From: Perognathus longimembris pacificus
Taxonomy: Eukaryota; Chordata; Mammalia; Rodentia; Heteromyidae
Direction of reading: 5' to 3'
Length of the DNA: 64,000 bases
NCBI RefSeq assembly: GCF_023159225.1
Contig: NC_063168.1
Location: 54,911,398 to 54,975,397, forward strand
The notes below the pieces were generated by a model. The model saw only the letters and a list, made by a program, of their open reading frames with translations. It made no database searches and had not been told where the DNA came from. This document shows, one piece after another, positions 12,017-24,176 of the stretch (within the stretch, counting starts at the first letter, position 1; every line of letters starts with the position of its first letter). Made by a program: the position numbers and the translations under genes.

Positions 12017-12221
12017 ATTATTTATTGATTTTTGCCAGTCCTGGGCCTTGGACTCAGGGCCTGAGCACTGTCTCTGGCTTCTTTTTGCTCAAGGCCAGCA
12101 CTCAGCCATGTGAGCCACAGCTTCACCTCTTGCCTTTTGTATATATGTGGTGCTGAGGAATTGAACCCAGGGCTTCATGTATACAAGGCTAGCACTCTAC
12201 CCCTAGGCCACATTCCCAGAC
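12017..12221 (-). mobile_element. IDL-Geo SINE with 13-bp target duplication
   Basis: Complete minus-strand dimer: Geo at about 12032-12135, ID-like half to 12221. The 13-bp duplication aatagcatacatt at 12004-12016 and 12222-12234 is perfect, fixing both ends. Confidence 0.95.
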
Positions 12222-12234
12222 AATAGCATACATT

Positions 12235-13419
12235 TGACATAGAATATTACTATAATATTTAAATGGCTCTTTGAAGATAATTTTCATATGGGTTTAATGG
12301 AAGGGTAGAATTTCTCACAAAAACCATAAGCTGTTTAGAAGATGACAATAGATTCTTTCATTTAAATATTTAAAGCATCTATTTGATATATGTAGAAATT
12401 CATAGAGTTGTCAAATATGCAACACATATTTGCTAAAGTAGTACAGCTCATCAATTTACTTACAGGTATCTGGTGTTAAAATGGACAATATATATGAATT
12501 AGCAATTCAGAGGATAAATGCAAATGGTCAATAAAAGTTTATTTTAAAGTTAATAAGTAATGAAAATTATGCCAATCATTACATCACTGTATACTACTTT
12601 TCAGTCTATAACATCTCACAATACTAGTTTAGTATGGAAGCATGTACTCTCTTTTATGGTGTGATTTGTGAGTCAGGCAGATTTCAATATAGGATATATT
12701 TAAAATAAATATATAGGATATATATATATATTTTCAAAATAAATACCTATAAGATATCTTTATGAGAGATATATGAAACATATATTCCATTATATATTTT
12801 ATATACTTACTTTGGGATATATATATATATATTATATACACACATATGTCCTATAACTCAGTAGTATTTTATTCAAAATGAATATATTGTATAACTCAGT
12901 AATATTTTATTTTAAAATATAAGTACAAAAAAGCACATACAAAGAAGTGGAATATATTATATAATGTGAGAAATTAATCTAAATAAGGAAAGGCCTCTTA
13001 GATCTCCAATGAATACCAACATTTTTATTTTAGAAAAATTATTTTGTAAAAAATATATAGTAATTCATGTAAAATGTAGCTAACTGCAGTAATGATGATA
13101 TAATCTATTTTAATTTGTATAAAATGTAGCTATCATAGTACTGATAATATATTCCATAGTTATATATATTTCATCTATGTATTTATATATGCAATATATA
13201 GAAAGATGTTTATAAATGAACGCAGTCATTACAGATTTGTGAAGTGAGAACTTGAGTTTTATCTGAGATATCTTAACTTTTTATAATAAAAACAAATGAA
13301 CAAGCCTTCTTAAAATTAAAACTAATCTGGATCAACCACAAATGAATAAGCAGTGTTTATGTCACAAATCAGTCTATTAAATGACATAATATATTTAATA
13401 CTTATGTTATAATGTTGTC
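12235..13419. other. Very AT-rich interval with TA tracts
   Basis: Contains many TATATA runs, the densest at 12700-12845 and 13140-13205. No gene or named repeat. Such DNA unwinds easily and is a candidate for nucleosome-poor or matrix-associated sequence, but nothing shows that here. Confidence 0.6.
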
Positions 13420-14215
13420 CCTCTCAAAATTCTCACCCACTTTTTCCAACTTACTTTTCTTAAGGATTAGGTTATGTATTGGATTTTTTTTTGCCATTGA
13501 ACAAAGAAGTTTATGTACAATACTTCTTGATCTATCATTCCTTCATCATCATCACTTCCCTTTCATACATCCCTTCCCTTATTTTTCTCAATTTTGTGGT
13601 ATGTACAATCATTCTTGTCTGCATTATTCCCTTCCCCTCATTCATTCTTCTACTCCATTCCTACTGTACCTATGTTCTGGCACTTATTTTGTTAGGATTT
13701 GACTTAGTCTTTCTAAAAAATTATACTATTTGCAGTCTCCATAGAGTCTATTGTACTCAGTTAATTCATTTGTAACCACTTGCATGCCAGTCAGTGTGTT
13801 TACTTATAGATTTATAGACACATTCTACCATAAATGAAGAAAATCATGCAAGCTATGTTTCTCTGGGTCTGTTTACTTCACTTAATATAATTATTTCCCA
13901 AATCTTTCCATTTCCTTATGAATGGTACAATATCATTCTTTTCGGTGGGTGAGAAGAATTCTGTTTTGTATATATGCCATGTTTTTGTTGTCCATTTATC
14001 CACGGAGGAGCATCTGGGCTGATTCCATATCTTGGCTATAGTAAATTGTGCTGCAATGAACATAGTTGTGCTGGTGCCTTTAGTGTATCCTTGTTTGTTC
14101 TCTATTGGGTAAAGGCCCAGGAGTGGAATTGCTGGGTCATAGGGTTATTCTATGTTTAGTGGTGTGTTTTGTTTTTTTTTTGAGGAACATCCATAATAAT
14201 TTAGCATTGCCAATG
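13420..14215 (-). mobile_element. L1 3' end: ORF2 C-terminus remnant and 3' UTR
   Basis: The minus strand holds the end of L1 ORF2 at about 13880-14215 followed by a pyrimidine-rich (on the plus strand) 3' UTR to about 13420. Shared landmarks with the better-preserved L1 at 43529-44721 are CAATGAACATAGTTGTGC-type and CACTTAATATAATTATTTCCC-type blocks. It is 5'-truncated and carries frameshifts. The plus-strand open frames at 13412-13775 are antisense to the 3' UTR and are not genes. Confidence 0.85.
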
Positions 14216-15726
14216 TCATGAGAACCCAATTTAAATGAAGCAATAAAAATATGGAGAAAATGCCGTAACCCTAACACTCCCATCCTAATTTGTCACATAT
14301 GTGAACATAGTTCATGATAACTTTTCCATCAAGAAATTAAGCTTAAATGATGTAAGTAGAACTAAATTAAGAGTTCCATCAGTCTAAAGTCTCTATATAG
14401 GTACAAATCAACCAGTAAGCTTCATGACATGGTCTAGAAGACTCTGTTTTTTCCTGTTATAGTTACCACTTGGATTCCACAAACCGCTGGATCCAACCAG
14501 AAAAGAGTCGATATGCCTTTGTCTTCCCTTAAATCAGGTTCATTTGAAGTCTGTGTCTGGGTAAATAGGAGTCAGTCCAGGTCTTCATTCTTAGTCTTAT
14601 AATTTCTTCTGTCTAATGCTGTAATAGATTTAGGTTTTGTAGACCTTCATGCATATACTCATTATTTACTAAGCTCTTTTTAACAACAAACAAAAAATTC
14701 ACAATTATGGATATTAAATTCAGTCCAAAAGTAAGTCTCTATTTAGAATAAAAGAAGCAGAACAAATTATAGATTGCAAACCTCAAAATAGTCCACACAT
14801 ATTACAGAAAATCAAAGATTATTATTACTATAATTCATTGACTGTAGTATATTCCTAATGTTACTGAGTGCTTTATAGTCATGTGCTCAGACAAAAATTG
14901 CAGCACATTATTCTCCACCAAATTGTCAGTGAATTAAATCTTTCTTTAAAGATGGAAGACAGAAATGTATTTCTTACTGCTGCCAGTTCACAAAAAAATG
15001 TTTTTCTGTCTTGTGCCTGGTGAGGTCACTTGCTATATTTCCTCAGTAGTTTTTGGCTCAAACAGTACTCCCAATCTTTCTGGAAATCTCAATTCCTTAG
15101 CCAGCACAACAAAACACCATAATTTCTAACACAACAACTTGTCCAGCTTGGCCAATGCTTGGGTTAGACTTTGGGATCTCATCCCAAAGCAGAGCACAGC
15201 CTTCAAGTTCTTTCTTCCACCTCATTGTCAAATTGTAGCTCTTCTTTACTCAATATAGTTTCGTTTGTGAAGTGGTAATTTCATGACGAAAACTCTCAAG
15301 TTCTTCCTTATGTTAGGCTCTAATGTGTAAAAATTTATTTCAATTCATTACAATTGCCTTTGTATAAAAGAATTCATGTTAATTATGATTTTTTTTTAAA
15401 AAGGAACGCATAAAAAATAAAATAAACAAAATATGTGCCCATGTAACTTGTGTTCCTTTCTCTGCAATCCCCTTCCAGTTTTAAATTTGAGTGTTTGCTT
15501 CAAAAAAAAAAAAGAAGAAACAAAATATGTTAGCCTGGGGATGATCAAAATTACTATTTTCTTTGACTTCTATTCTTTCTGTCCACTTCATATAACTATG
15601 AATTTGTTATAAACAAATATTTATTATTCAGTTTTATCACTATTTTTATGACCTTATTCCCATATGATTAATTTTTTTTTATAAATATCTTTTACCTTAT
15701 GATAATTTACTAACCAGATGAACCAT
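14216..15726. other. No gene recognised; possible ancient repeat at 14950-15250
   Basis: The stretch 14950-15250 is less AT-rich than its flanks and has the look of a decayed LTR or similar repeat, without enough landmarks for a family name. The rest is featureless apart from T and A runs. Confidence 0.35.
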
Positions 15727-15735
15727 CATTTATAG

Positions 15736-15950
15736 GTTTTTGTTTGCTTGTTTGTTTTTGCCAGTCATGGGGCTTGCACTCAGGGCCTGAGCACTGTCCC
15801 TGGCTTCTTTTTGCTCAAGGCTAGCACTCCACCACTTGAGCCATATCGTCACTTCTGGCCATTCTCTATATACACGGTGTTGGGGAATCAAACCCAGGGC
15901 TTCATGTGTAAGAGGCAAGCACTCTTGCCACTAGGCCATATTCCCAGCCC
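15736..15950 (-). mobile_element. IDL-Geo SINE with 9-bp target duplication
   Basis: Nearly intact minus-strand dimer. The tail is a TTTG-type run at 15736-15758, Geo spans about 15758-15858 and the ID-like half runs to 15950. The duplication catttatag occurs at 15727-15735 and 15951-15959. Confidence 0.94.
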
Positions 15951-16362
15951 CATTTATAGTTTTCAATTGTTATATATTTAGATACATTTGTCAGTGATAT
16001 AAATAATGTTACTCTACCATCTCCATTCTTGAACTCATGTCTCTATTACTGATTATTTCTAACACATAGTTTCAAAATATAATTACTGGTTATAGAAATG
16101 GCACAGCTGCTAAACCTCTAAGTGTATGTTGCTAAGTCTTCCTATTTTCCACTCTAGCTTGCAGTTCATGATATCACTTATTTCATTGCCCCTATCCAGA
16201 ACTACATATTAATTAAATACACTTACCAATTTAAGACTCATGAACAAACATCCCTTTAAACATGTAGTATTTGATGATTTTTCACACTATATTTAATTTT
16301 AATTCTGAAGACTTTATACAAACCTCACTGTAAGAAAATACAGCATATAACACAAGGAACTT

Positions 16363-16608
16363 AAAAAAATACTTATTTATTTTCAAAGTGATGTACAGAG
16401 GGGTTACAGTTTCATACAGTTACGTATGGCAGTGGGTACATTTCTTGTACAATTTATTACCTTCTCTCTTATTCCCCCACCTCCTCCTCCCCTTTTCCCT
16501 CTCCCCCCATGAGTTGTTCAGATGGTTTACACCAAATGGTTTTGTAAGTATTGCTTTTGTAGTCGTTTGTCTTTTTATCCTTTGTCTCTTGTTTTTGATA
16601 TTCTCTTT
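16363..16608 (-). mobile_element. Short L1 insert: 3' UTR only, 12-bp target duplication
   Basis: Minus-strand copy of the L1 3' UTR: in reverse it has GTACATCACTTTG near the tail, the polypurine segment (here the C-rich stretch 16470-16510) and ACAAAAGCAATACTTACAAAACC-like sequence. No ORF2 sequence is present. The perfect duplication cacaaggaactt at 16351-16362 and 16609-16620 shows that this 246-base piece inserted as such, by severe 5' truncation. The open frames across it (16388-16624) are not genes. Confidence 0.93.
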
Positions 16609-16620
16609 CACAAGGAACTT

Positions 16621-19066
16621 TTAAGTTCTTCCTTGCTGATCAGTATCTATCAGAGCAAAGAATGAAGTCAGAAATGACCACTACACTATCATTACTGTGT
16701 TTAGATTAGATCTACACATTTTTTTAATTTAAAAGATTATTTTGTTTGTTTGTTTTTCCTTTTACATGCTTTGAAGAAAAGGAAAGTGTTTGTGTCATAT
16801 CTCAACTCCTTTGCATGGCTGTCAAATTGATTTGGAACATGCTCATTGCAAAAACATCTTTTAATTCCAGTGTGCTTCCCTCCTTCTTATCTCGTGAACT
16901 GGAGAAATTGCTGTAGAGTTCTTCTTTATGTGAAAACAATAAACTGGTCACTTCACACACACACTGATTTCTATCCAAATTGACTCTGCTTATTTCCTTG
17001 AGAGGCAGTCATGTTTCCAATTTCACAACACTTTATGTATCTGTCCTCTGAAGTAGCACTGCTCTTCCTTATTCAAATTCACATACAAGAACCATCAGGA
17101 AAATAACAAAATCTATTTATGGGACAGCACAGGATAGTGAAGCTCATATCTTCCAGTTGTACTTGAATATTGCATTTGCATACTCTCATATGCCTTTCAC
17201 TTTATACTTACACAATCCTCTCTGAGCTCAGTTCAAAATCATTCAAGTAGACTATTACATCAAAATAAACCACATTTCCATATTACTTCTTCCTGAATTT
17301 CAACTGTTGTTAGTTTCTATTCTCCAATATCTATGGGTTTATAACAATCAAAACTTGATCTAAATCCTCTTTTCTATTTTTTCATAATCTTGATTTTGTT
17401 TTTATGTAAGTAGGATGCTATTCACAAACACGTATTTATTTTCTGGATTTATTTACAGCAGAATATGAAAGCAAATATTTTGGGGGAAGTAAATTACAAA
17501 TATTAATAAAATAGGAAATACTACAGTTTAAATATATAAATATTAAAATAATGATGGTATTGTATATTGTTTCTCTTCTCTTCGTAAAACATTTTAGCTC
17601 CCTCAGTGTTTCTTAGAAGTTGGAGATATAATGCAGTCTAATATGTTTAATGAAAGTCATCTGAGAGTAGATGACTTTAAGCTACCAAATATACTCTTCT
17701 CCTGACTGATTTTCCTGTTTTCTTCTCCTTGTTCCATAATTCTTGGATTCTTTTCATTGCTAGTTTTCAGTGCTAGTCATCTTCTTGCCTCCTTTCTGAT
17801 AAGTTGGATTTAGATTTGTACCTTCTTGTTTCAACTGTAGTGCATGTCTAGATTCTGGTTAAAGATCACTCCATTGATTGTGTGGTCCTGTACTAGCTTT
17901 ATTCATTCTTAACTATGCCATGATGTGATTTAGTCTTCCCATCACACCTTTGAAAGAAAAACGTATTGATGTCTATCATTGAAAATGACTGTGACACTGA
18001 AAAATTATTGGACCGAGTTGTTGGAAATTGGATTTGAGTTTATTATCCAGGCTGATTACAAACAAATCTAATCAAAACATAGTATTGTGCAGCTATTTAA
18101 GCCACACTGTTTTCTAAATTTGATTAGCAGAGTGTTGAAGACAGTGAGAAAGGTGTCAGCTAGAAAAATAGTGATTTGATGCTTTATAGAGACATAGTGC
18201 AAGATACCACAGACAGATTGATTCAGAGTGATAGAAAATTTCTTACGCATCATATTTTACACTCAACATGATTAGAAAGGCCTATAGCTTTATGATCACA
18301 AACGTAGTAGAATGTCCAGTACTATGTGGTACTGAGTGATAAGGGCAGGTCTTTGGCCTCAGAGGTCCAAATTCAGTCTTACACTGAATGGCCTTATACC
18401 TCCTTCATTTCTGAGTTTCGAGGTATTTAAAAAATTATATAATGAAAAATTGGAAACATATTTATTAATTTAAGTTGTTTTAATATCTAAGAGATGATCA
18501 GCAAACATGAGATGAAAACCAATGGATGGTATACAGGTACTCTTTACTATTTATAACTCCTCCGTAGTATAATTCTTTTCTCTCTTCTGTCCTACCAGTC
18601 ACCCCATCTTATAAGTGAATAGCCATGAGAAATGGAAGAGTTTTGGAAAAGAAAAGTAAATACACCTACCATGCTGCTCCCAAATCTACGTCAAGCTTGT
18701 CTTCAAATCCACACAAGCTGTAAAACCTTTTTTTTTGCTAATTTTCCTATAATATTGGCTACTGTTCCTATTCTCTATGATAATTATATGCACAACTAAA
18801 TTTGCTTTTTTCTTCAAATCAAATAAAATAGTGAATTTCATGGAGAGAACTGTAGAAGGAGAGATCAACAAATGGTATGTACAATTTTCATCTTTAATTC
18901 ATGTAGTAGATCATGTGACCACAGATAGAATGGAAATCTAGTATTGTTGTGTGCTCAGATGGAAGAGAAAATGCATTTGGTGAACATTTTGCAGACCAAA
19001 TCATAGTCCTTTTGGTTTTACAGCACAAAATATCTATTTTACTTTTTATCTTTGTCACCCCTATAC

Positions 19067-19067
<1 letters not shown>
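16621..19067. other. No gene recognised
   Basis: About 2.4 kb with no repeat that I can name. Open frames are about 60 codons at most. A TTTG run sits at 16740-16757. Confidence 0.55.

Positions 19068-19109
<42 letters not shown>
19068..19109. repeat. (CA)n microsatellite
   Basis: About 20 uninterrupted CA units. No SINE adjoins it that I can recognise. Confidence 0.97.
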
Positions 19110-19111
<2 letters not shown>

Positions 19112-19464
19112 TAAAGTTATAGGCTTTGCACTTCTATTACAGAAGCCCTATGACATAAGCCAAATGAAGCCCCAGAGTGCAGTATTTCCTAACACTTTGA
19201 GTCCCACTAGAGTTTGAGATTAAATGGCTGCTTTGTTATTTATCTCAGGACTGGTGATTCCTTTCTATTTGCCTGTTAACTCTCTGTGGAATAGGAATAT
19301 TTACACAGTGCCACTTCAATCCTTGTTTCTTAGAAGTAGATGACTTGATAAATTGTTCTTAGATTCACTGGCTCATGGCTGGATTTGCTTAAATTTGCCT
19401 TTTGTCTTTCTTTCACCCATCTTTGGTTCTGGCTTTGAAGAGCATAGATTTTTCCCTTCAGTAC

Positions 19465-19537
19465 TAGTATAGAAAATCAGGTCTTCTACCTGCTAGGGAA
19501 GTGCTTTACCACTGGAGCCATGCCCACATTCCAGGGC
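19465..19537 (-). mobile_element. Degraded ID-like SINE
   Basis: The minus strand shows the ID order: GCTCCAGTGGTAAAGCAC (reverse of 19505-19522), then GCAGGTAGAAGACC and a diverged B box. No Geo half is present. Confidence 0.6.
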
Positions 19538-19639
19538 TTTCACATTTTGAACCCATGTTAGGACAAGTTAAGATTTTAAGACTGTTGGATTGAATACCAG
19601 AGGGATTTGAACTTTGAGGGCTAAGGGAGACTACATTCT

Positions 19640-19870
19640 TATAGTTAGTTCCTTCCAAAACTCATGTTGAAACTTAATCTTCTCAGTCATATATGTCTGA
19701 TATTTAGAAGTGGACACTTTGAGACATGATTTGGATTGGATGACTTCATGAGGGGGAGCTTCATGGTTGAACCAGTCACTTTGTATGAAAAGGAAAACAG
19801 AGCTTAGTTGCAAATTTGCTTTGCCTCAAGATATGATGTTCTTCACCATGTGATGGCCTAGCAGAGAGGC
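19640..19870 (+). mobile_element. Possible MaLR/MLT1-like LTR fragment
   Basis: The series TTCCAAAACTCATGTTGAAAC, TTAGAAGTGGACACTTTGAG and GGATGACTTCATGAGGG resembles the front half of mammalian MLT1-type LTRs. The ends are not clear. Non-coding; the minus-strand open frame here is incidental. Confidence 0.45.
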
Positions 19871-19995
19871 CATTACCACATGCTAAGAAGTTTAGTTAGC
19901 ATAAGGTAAACAACTTCCCCCCTCCTTTACAAATTATCTGTATTATGATATCCCCTTATAAGCAAATGGACAAGGACTCTTAGTTATTTTTTTGT

Positions 19996-20075
19996 TTCCC
20001 TCCCTCCCTCCCTCCCTCCCTCCCCCCTTCCTCCCTCCCTTCCTTCCTCCCTCCCTTCCTTCCTTCTCTTTCTTG
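19996..20075. repeat. (CCCT)n/(TTCC)n polypyrimidine tract
   Basis: Plus-strand pyrimidine tract of CCCT units with a C6 run, then TTCC units. The complement is a mirror-type polypurine tract. Confidence 0.95.
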
Positions 20076-20512
20076 CTTCATTAATTCTTCCTTCATTTCT
20101 TTCCTATCAGGAAGAATTAATACCAAAATAGTATGCTAAAATTGTAGTACTCTGATACCATTTTGGTCTTTACAATTTTAGAATCTTATATCCAAACTGG
20201 ATATATCTTTTTCTAAGTACTACCTTGTGTAAGCCTCATTCAGGAGATAAAATAGTTAAGAGTTATTAAACTCATTTTATTCTGCTGAATCACAGAGCAG
20301 AGTCAAAAGTTCACAGGATGCTGTGGTCCATACTGGGCCAATTTGTGCTTGCTGGTTTTATGAACTACCTAGGGATAAAGTATATGTTAACATGGAATTA
20401 AATTATACAGCTGTTCACAAATCTCTATGCTTCTAATTGTGTTTCAAACCATTGTTAAATCTGTAATAACAAAAGCTCAAGAGAATATACTTTGTTCTGA
20501 AGCTAAGTGATA

Positions 20513-20578
20513 CACGCACACACACACGCGCACACACACACTCACATGCGCAAGCATGCATGCATGAACAAACACACA
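20513..20578. repeat. Imperfect CA/CG repeat with ATGC palindromes
   Basis: CACACA interrupted by CG steps, followed by CAAGCATGCATGCATGAAC, in which GCATGCATGC is self-complementary. Confidence 0.8.
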
Positions 20579-20638
20579 TATAACCTGTCTTGAAAGTGAA
20601 AGAAAATAAAATTTTGTATTGCTAATAACTAATTGATT

Positions 20639-20848
20639 CTTAGGCGCAGCCACGGTGGCTACTGTATATGTTCTTGATACATTGTATATTGTATATATGT
20701 CTACCTGACCTAGAGAAGGGAAAGAAAAACAGGGCGTAAGATATCACAAGAAATGTACACACTCCCCTACTATGTAACTGTACCCTTTTTGCACAACACC
20801 CTGTCCAAAAAATTTGTGTTCAATTAATAAATAAATTAAAAAAATAAT
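20639..20848 (+). mobile_element. Short L1 insert: older 3' UTR type, 9-bp target duplication
   Basis: Landmarks in order are TTGTATATATGTCTACCTGA, AGAGAAGGGAAAG, GAAATGTACACACTCC, TATGTAACTGTACCC and a tail of AATAAATAAATTAAAAAAAT. They align with the L1 3' UTRs at 23.4, 29.0 and 31.6 kb. The duplication taattgatt at 20630-20638 and 20849-20857 brackets it, so it is a discrete insertion about 210 bases long. Confidence 0.8.
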
Positions 20849-21194
20849 TAATTGATTATGGAGCCTTAAAGTAGATTACTCTTATAACCTTGTCAGCAGG
20901 TGTTCTGTTAATGCTGAGTAGAAGAATATTTTACAAAAATTTCTGTACCCTTTGGAAAAAAATCCCAAAACAACAAAGAAAAGGAAAATTAACTGTTAAC
21001 ATACATTGTATGTGTTTCTAGACCTGAGATCTGAGCATTTTCTGTTTTATTTTTCTTGCCACAGATTGTTCTTTGAATAAAGCAAAGGACTCCTGAAGAG
21101 TCAAATGTTTTCTACAGCTCCTGGTGGCTTTCCTCAGTTTTTAAAATGTGGACTTGAAGCCAGAATTTAGTATTTTTTTCAAAGATATCTGTTC

Positions 21195-21412
21195 AGCCAG
21201 GCACCAGTGGCTTATTCCTATAATCCTAGTTACTCAGGAAGCTGAGGTCTGAGAATATAAGCAGCCTGGGCAGATAGTCTGTGAGACACTTAACTCCAAA
21301 CAACTAGCAAAAAGCCAGAAGTGGTACTGTGGCTCAAATGGAAGAGCATTAGCTTTGAGATAAAAGCTTAGGGACAGTGTCCAGGCTCTGAGTTCAAGCC
21401 CCAGGGTGCATG
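21195..21412 (+). mobile_element. B1-Geo SINE
   Basis: B1 head at about 21195-21290, linker CTTAACTCCAAACAACTAGC, Geo half at about 21310-21405 with an A-box-like TGGCTCAAATGGAAGAG and a B-box-like GAGTTCAAGCCCC. The tail position is taken by the CA repeat that follows. Confidence 0.9.
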
Positions 21413-21427
21413 CGCTTGCGCGTGCAC

Positions 21428-21459
<32 letters not shown>
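21413..21459. repeat. (CA)n microsatellite at SINE tail
   Basis: An irregular TGCGCGTGCACACACG lead-in passes to about 16 CA units directly after the SINE. The minus-strand open frame at 21234-21572 runs through the SINE and this repeat and is not a gene. Confidence 0.95.
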
Positions 21460-22559
21460 TGATAAATTTTGAGGCATGTTATCATCATTGAAGTACATAA
21501 TATCCTCATATAAGTGACTACTGGTATTTGTCCCTTCTTTCCAAACATTCTTTTCCTAAGAAAGTATATCACAATTTTTAAACTCTGTGAAGCAAAATAA
21601 AGCAGTTCTCATGAAAAAAATTTACTCTTGAAATATTAACTGTTGTTGCAGAACTTTCATTAATTTGGCAAGATAATGATACCTAGCACAGAGAAGAATT
21701 GATTCATGCTGTGGAAGAATCTTTTAGAAGCAATTCCAAATTTAATGTTTTTGAAATTGAGAATTTCTCTGTAAGGAATCCCATCAAATAAAATACCAAT
21801 GAAATGAGGGAAATCAGATTTTGTTTGGGCATGATTGTTTTGATGACAAGTGGGAGGAATAGACAAAAAGTAACAATCATTCCATTTTGGGCTAATTGAT
21901 CCATGTCCTCCAGAGTCATGTGTTTTGTGTATTTGAATGCTTCTTATAAAAACTTTACAACATATAAAACACTCAAATAGGGGTGACCCAGTTGACTCTC
22001 TCATTCTCCTGAGCACTGTTTTTTTTTTCCATTGTTGCCACTACCAACAGAGTGCTTGATAGAAGCATGTGTAATAGACTCGATTAGCTTGATTGTACAA
22101 AATACAGCAGCCAAAACAAGTTGCAAGACCATTTAGCATGCGCATTGTGTGTATGAGAGGGCTTGAGAGTACAGGATGGAAGAAAAGCAATTAGAAGTGT
22201 TTTTTCATCTTCTCTTGTCACTGAAAGATAAAACCTGGCAGATAGGTCACAGTTTCCAAGCTGTTCCTTTCCAAGGAGAAATTAGAGACAAAAATCATGT
22301 TGTTGTTGTTTGATAGCATATATTAGCAACAAAACTCAGTAGAAGAAAAAAACATAGTAAATGGATTTTCTGTCCTGTATTTAGTTTATTTGGAGATAAC
22401 TAGAATTTAAAACCTTTTTCTGTCTGTAACAATAAATATAGAATCTATTAAATATAGGAAATAAGTTGTATGCAGGGAATTGACTAGAGAGCTTTCTTTG
22501 AGACATCTACAGAACAAAGTAGAGACCCGATATGCAGTTATATTTTTGTATTTTGACAC
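21460..22559. other. No gene confirmed; 118-codon minus-strand open frame
   Basis: The longest open frame (21660-22016, minus) has a CxxC near residue 16 and an HxxH ten residues later, loosely like a zinc finger. Its base composition equals its surroundings, there is no conserved linker or second finger, and open frames of this length are expected by chance in this much AT-rich DNA. I do not call it a gene. Confidence 0.45.
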
Positions 22560-22825
22560 AGCAAGGAGAGTAACCAGGATAGGAATGGACACCAGTGTAG
22601 GAAAGGCTAGAGTGAGCAGAGATGGTGAAGGAGGGAAAATATAGTGAAAATATTTCATGCAAATTTTTAAAAATGGAGCAATTAGCTTGTTGGAATTGGT
22701 TTGGGAAGGGAGTAGAAACAATGAGAAAGAGTGATAAAGGGGTGAGTCCAATCAAGTATATTGTACACATACGTGGACATGTCAAATGTAGCTTGCTTAT
22801 ACAAGTAATTGATGCTAATAAAATG
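22560..22825 (+). mobile_element. Probable old L1 3' UTR, different type
   Basis: The series GAGAAAGAGTGATAAAGGGG, ATCAAGTATATTGTACAC and AATTGATGCTAATAAAATG is the order seen in other rodent L1 3' ends, ending in a polyadenylation-like AATAAAA. It is distinct from the GACAATAAA-ending type elsewhere in the window. Start uncertain. The open frames on both strands across it are incidental. Confidence 0.55.
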
Positions 22826-23337
22826 TGGGAAATACATGTTTATGAAAAAGAATGCACAGTGTGTATGCTTTAAAAGATGAAATTGGATAGTTAATTAGAG
22901 GTTTTGTATTACTAGTATATGAGATTCCATCAACTGTGTTGACAAATGTCTTTGTTTTAAACTTAGGAACATTGTAAAAAGTATATGAGAAGAATAGCTC
23001 TGTTTCTATTTTCTATATCTTATAACAGAAGTCAACTAGAACCTTTAAATCTATATTCTTGGGCACCCAAATTCATATAAGGCACAATACTGAGAAGATT
23101 GCTCAAAGACAGTGATAAAAAGGGCAGTGTTTTATTGAATTGTGATTCTCTGTCTCTCAAGCTATTGTTTCTGCATCAATTTTACTGTTAGCACCTAGAT
23201 ATCTTACATAAAAATAAGATATATTGCTGAAAATTGCACAATGTGAAAGAAAATATGATTTTTAAAAAATTCTGAAATCAAGTAATCTTATTTAAATTTA
23301 TGTAATAATTTAATTATTTCTTTTTCTTTTTGTTCTT

Positions 23338-23663
23338 CTTTCATATGGTTTATCCTTTGCTGTTACTATATTTGATTTTGATACTGTGGGCATTGTATAT
23401 AAGGTTATCTGAATTATGGAAGGGAACATCAAAATGGTGAGACAAAGGATAAAGGCTGAACCAGTGCAACAGTAATACTAATAAGACAATATGTTGGAAA
23501 TGAACTTTACAACTGGGGCAGGGATTGGATGGGAGGAAAGGTGGGAGAAAAATGAGGGAAGAGGTAACAAGTTTGACAAAAAACATGCTCACTACTTACA
23601 TATGAAACTTTAATCCCTCTGTACATCACCTTGACAATAAAATTAAATAAAAAAAGAAAAAAA
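23338..23663 (+). mobile_element. Old L1 3' UTR
   Basis: Landmarks: TATTTGATTTTGATACTGTG, TTGTATATAAGGTTATCTGA, ATCAAAATGGTGAGACAAAG, a G-rich purine stretch, CTCACTACTTACATATG and CTTTAATCCCTCTGTACATC followed by CTTGACAATAAAATTAAATAAA. It is the same family as the copies at 28.9 and 31.5 kb and homologous to the UTR after ORF2 at 44.4-44.7 kb. Confidence 0.85.
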
Positions 23664-23784
23664 TCAGAAACTAACCATTTTATCTCATGATGTTTCATGG
23701 GCTATTTTATTGTCATTATTCAAGAACAATGGCTGTCTGTTCAAATTATTACATTTCTTATTAAAATTTACTTACTCTCACAGA

Positions 23785-23789
<5 letters not shown>

Positions 23790-23822
<33 letters not shown>

Positions 23823-24010
23823 AGTCCTGGGGCTTGGACTCTGGGCCTGAGCACTGTCCCTGGCTTCTTTTTGCTCAAGGCTAGCACTCTGCCACTTGAG
23901 CCACAGTGCCACTTCTGGCCATTTTCTGTATATGTGGTGCTGGGGAATCGAACCCAGGGCCTCATGTATATGAGGCAGGCACTCTTGCCACTAGGCCATA
24001 TCCCCAGCCC
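23790..24010 (-). mobile_element. IDL-Geo SINE with 13-bp target duplication and long T tract
   Basis: Young-looking minus-strand copy: the tail is an uninterrupted T run of about 30 (to 23819), Geo is at 23820-23920 and the ID-like half at about 23921-24010. The perfect duplication ctcacagatactt is at 23777-23789 and 24011-24023. The long pure tail and low divergence suggest a recent insertion. Open frames at 23697-24056 are SINE readings. Confidence 0.96.
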
Positions 24011-24128
24011 CTCACAGATACTTATTGAACACTATGTGGTATCAAGTAATGAATAATCTCTAAGGAAAATAATTTAGATGATTAACACAAATGCAGAAGC
24101 AAATGTAAGAACTCTTCAAACAATGGAA

Positions 24129-24129
24129 A

Positions 24130-24171
<42 letters not shown>
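24129..24171. repeat. (CA)n microsatellite
   Basis: About 19 CA units with one early interruption (ACACATACACAC). Confidence 0.96.

Positions 24172-24176
<5 letters not shown>

Noticed and set aside
13412..13775. Two overlapping plus-strand open frames of 96-98 codons, hydrophobic
   Set aside because: They are antisense to an L1 3' UTR; pyrimidine-rich DNA gives Phe, Leu and Ser by composition.
21660..22016. 118-codon frame with CxxC and HxxH, zinc-finger-like
   Set aside because: Only one imperfect motif with wrong spacing, no linker or second finger, composition as in the flanks, and length within chance expectation for 64 kb of AT-rich DNA.
22407..22785. Minus-strand open frames of 92-114 codons
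   Set aside because: They overlap each other and a probable L1 3' UTR; no domain.
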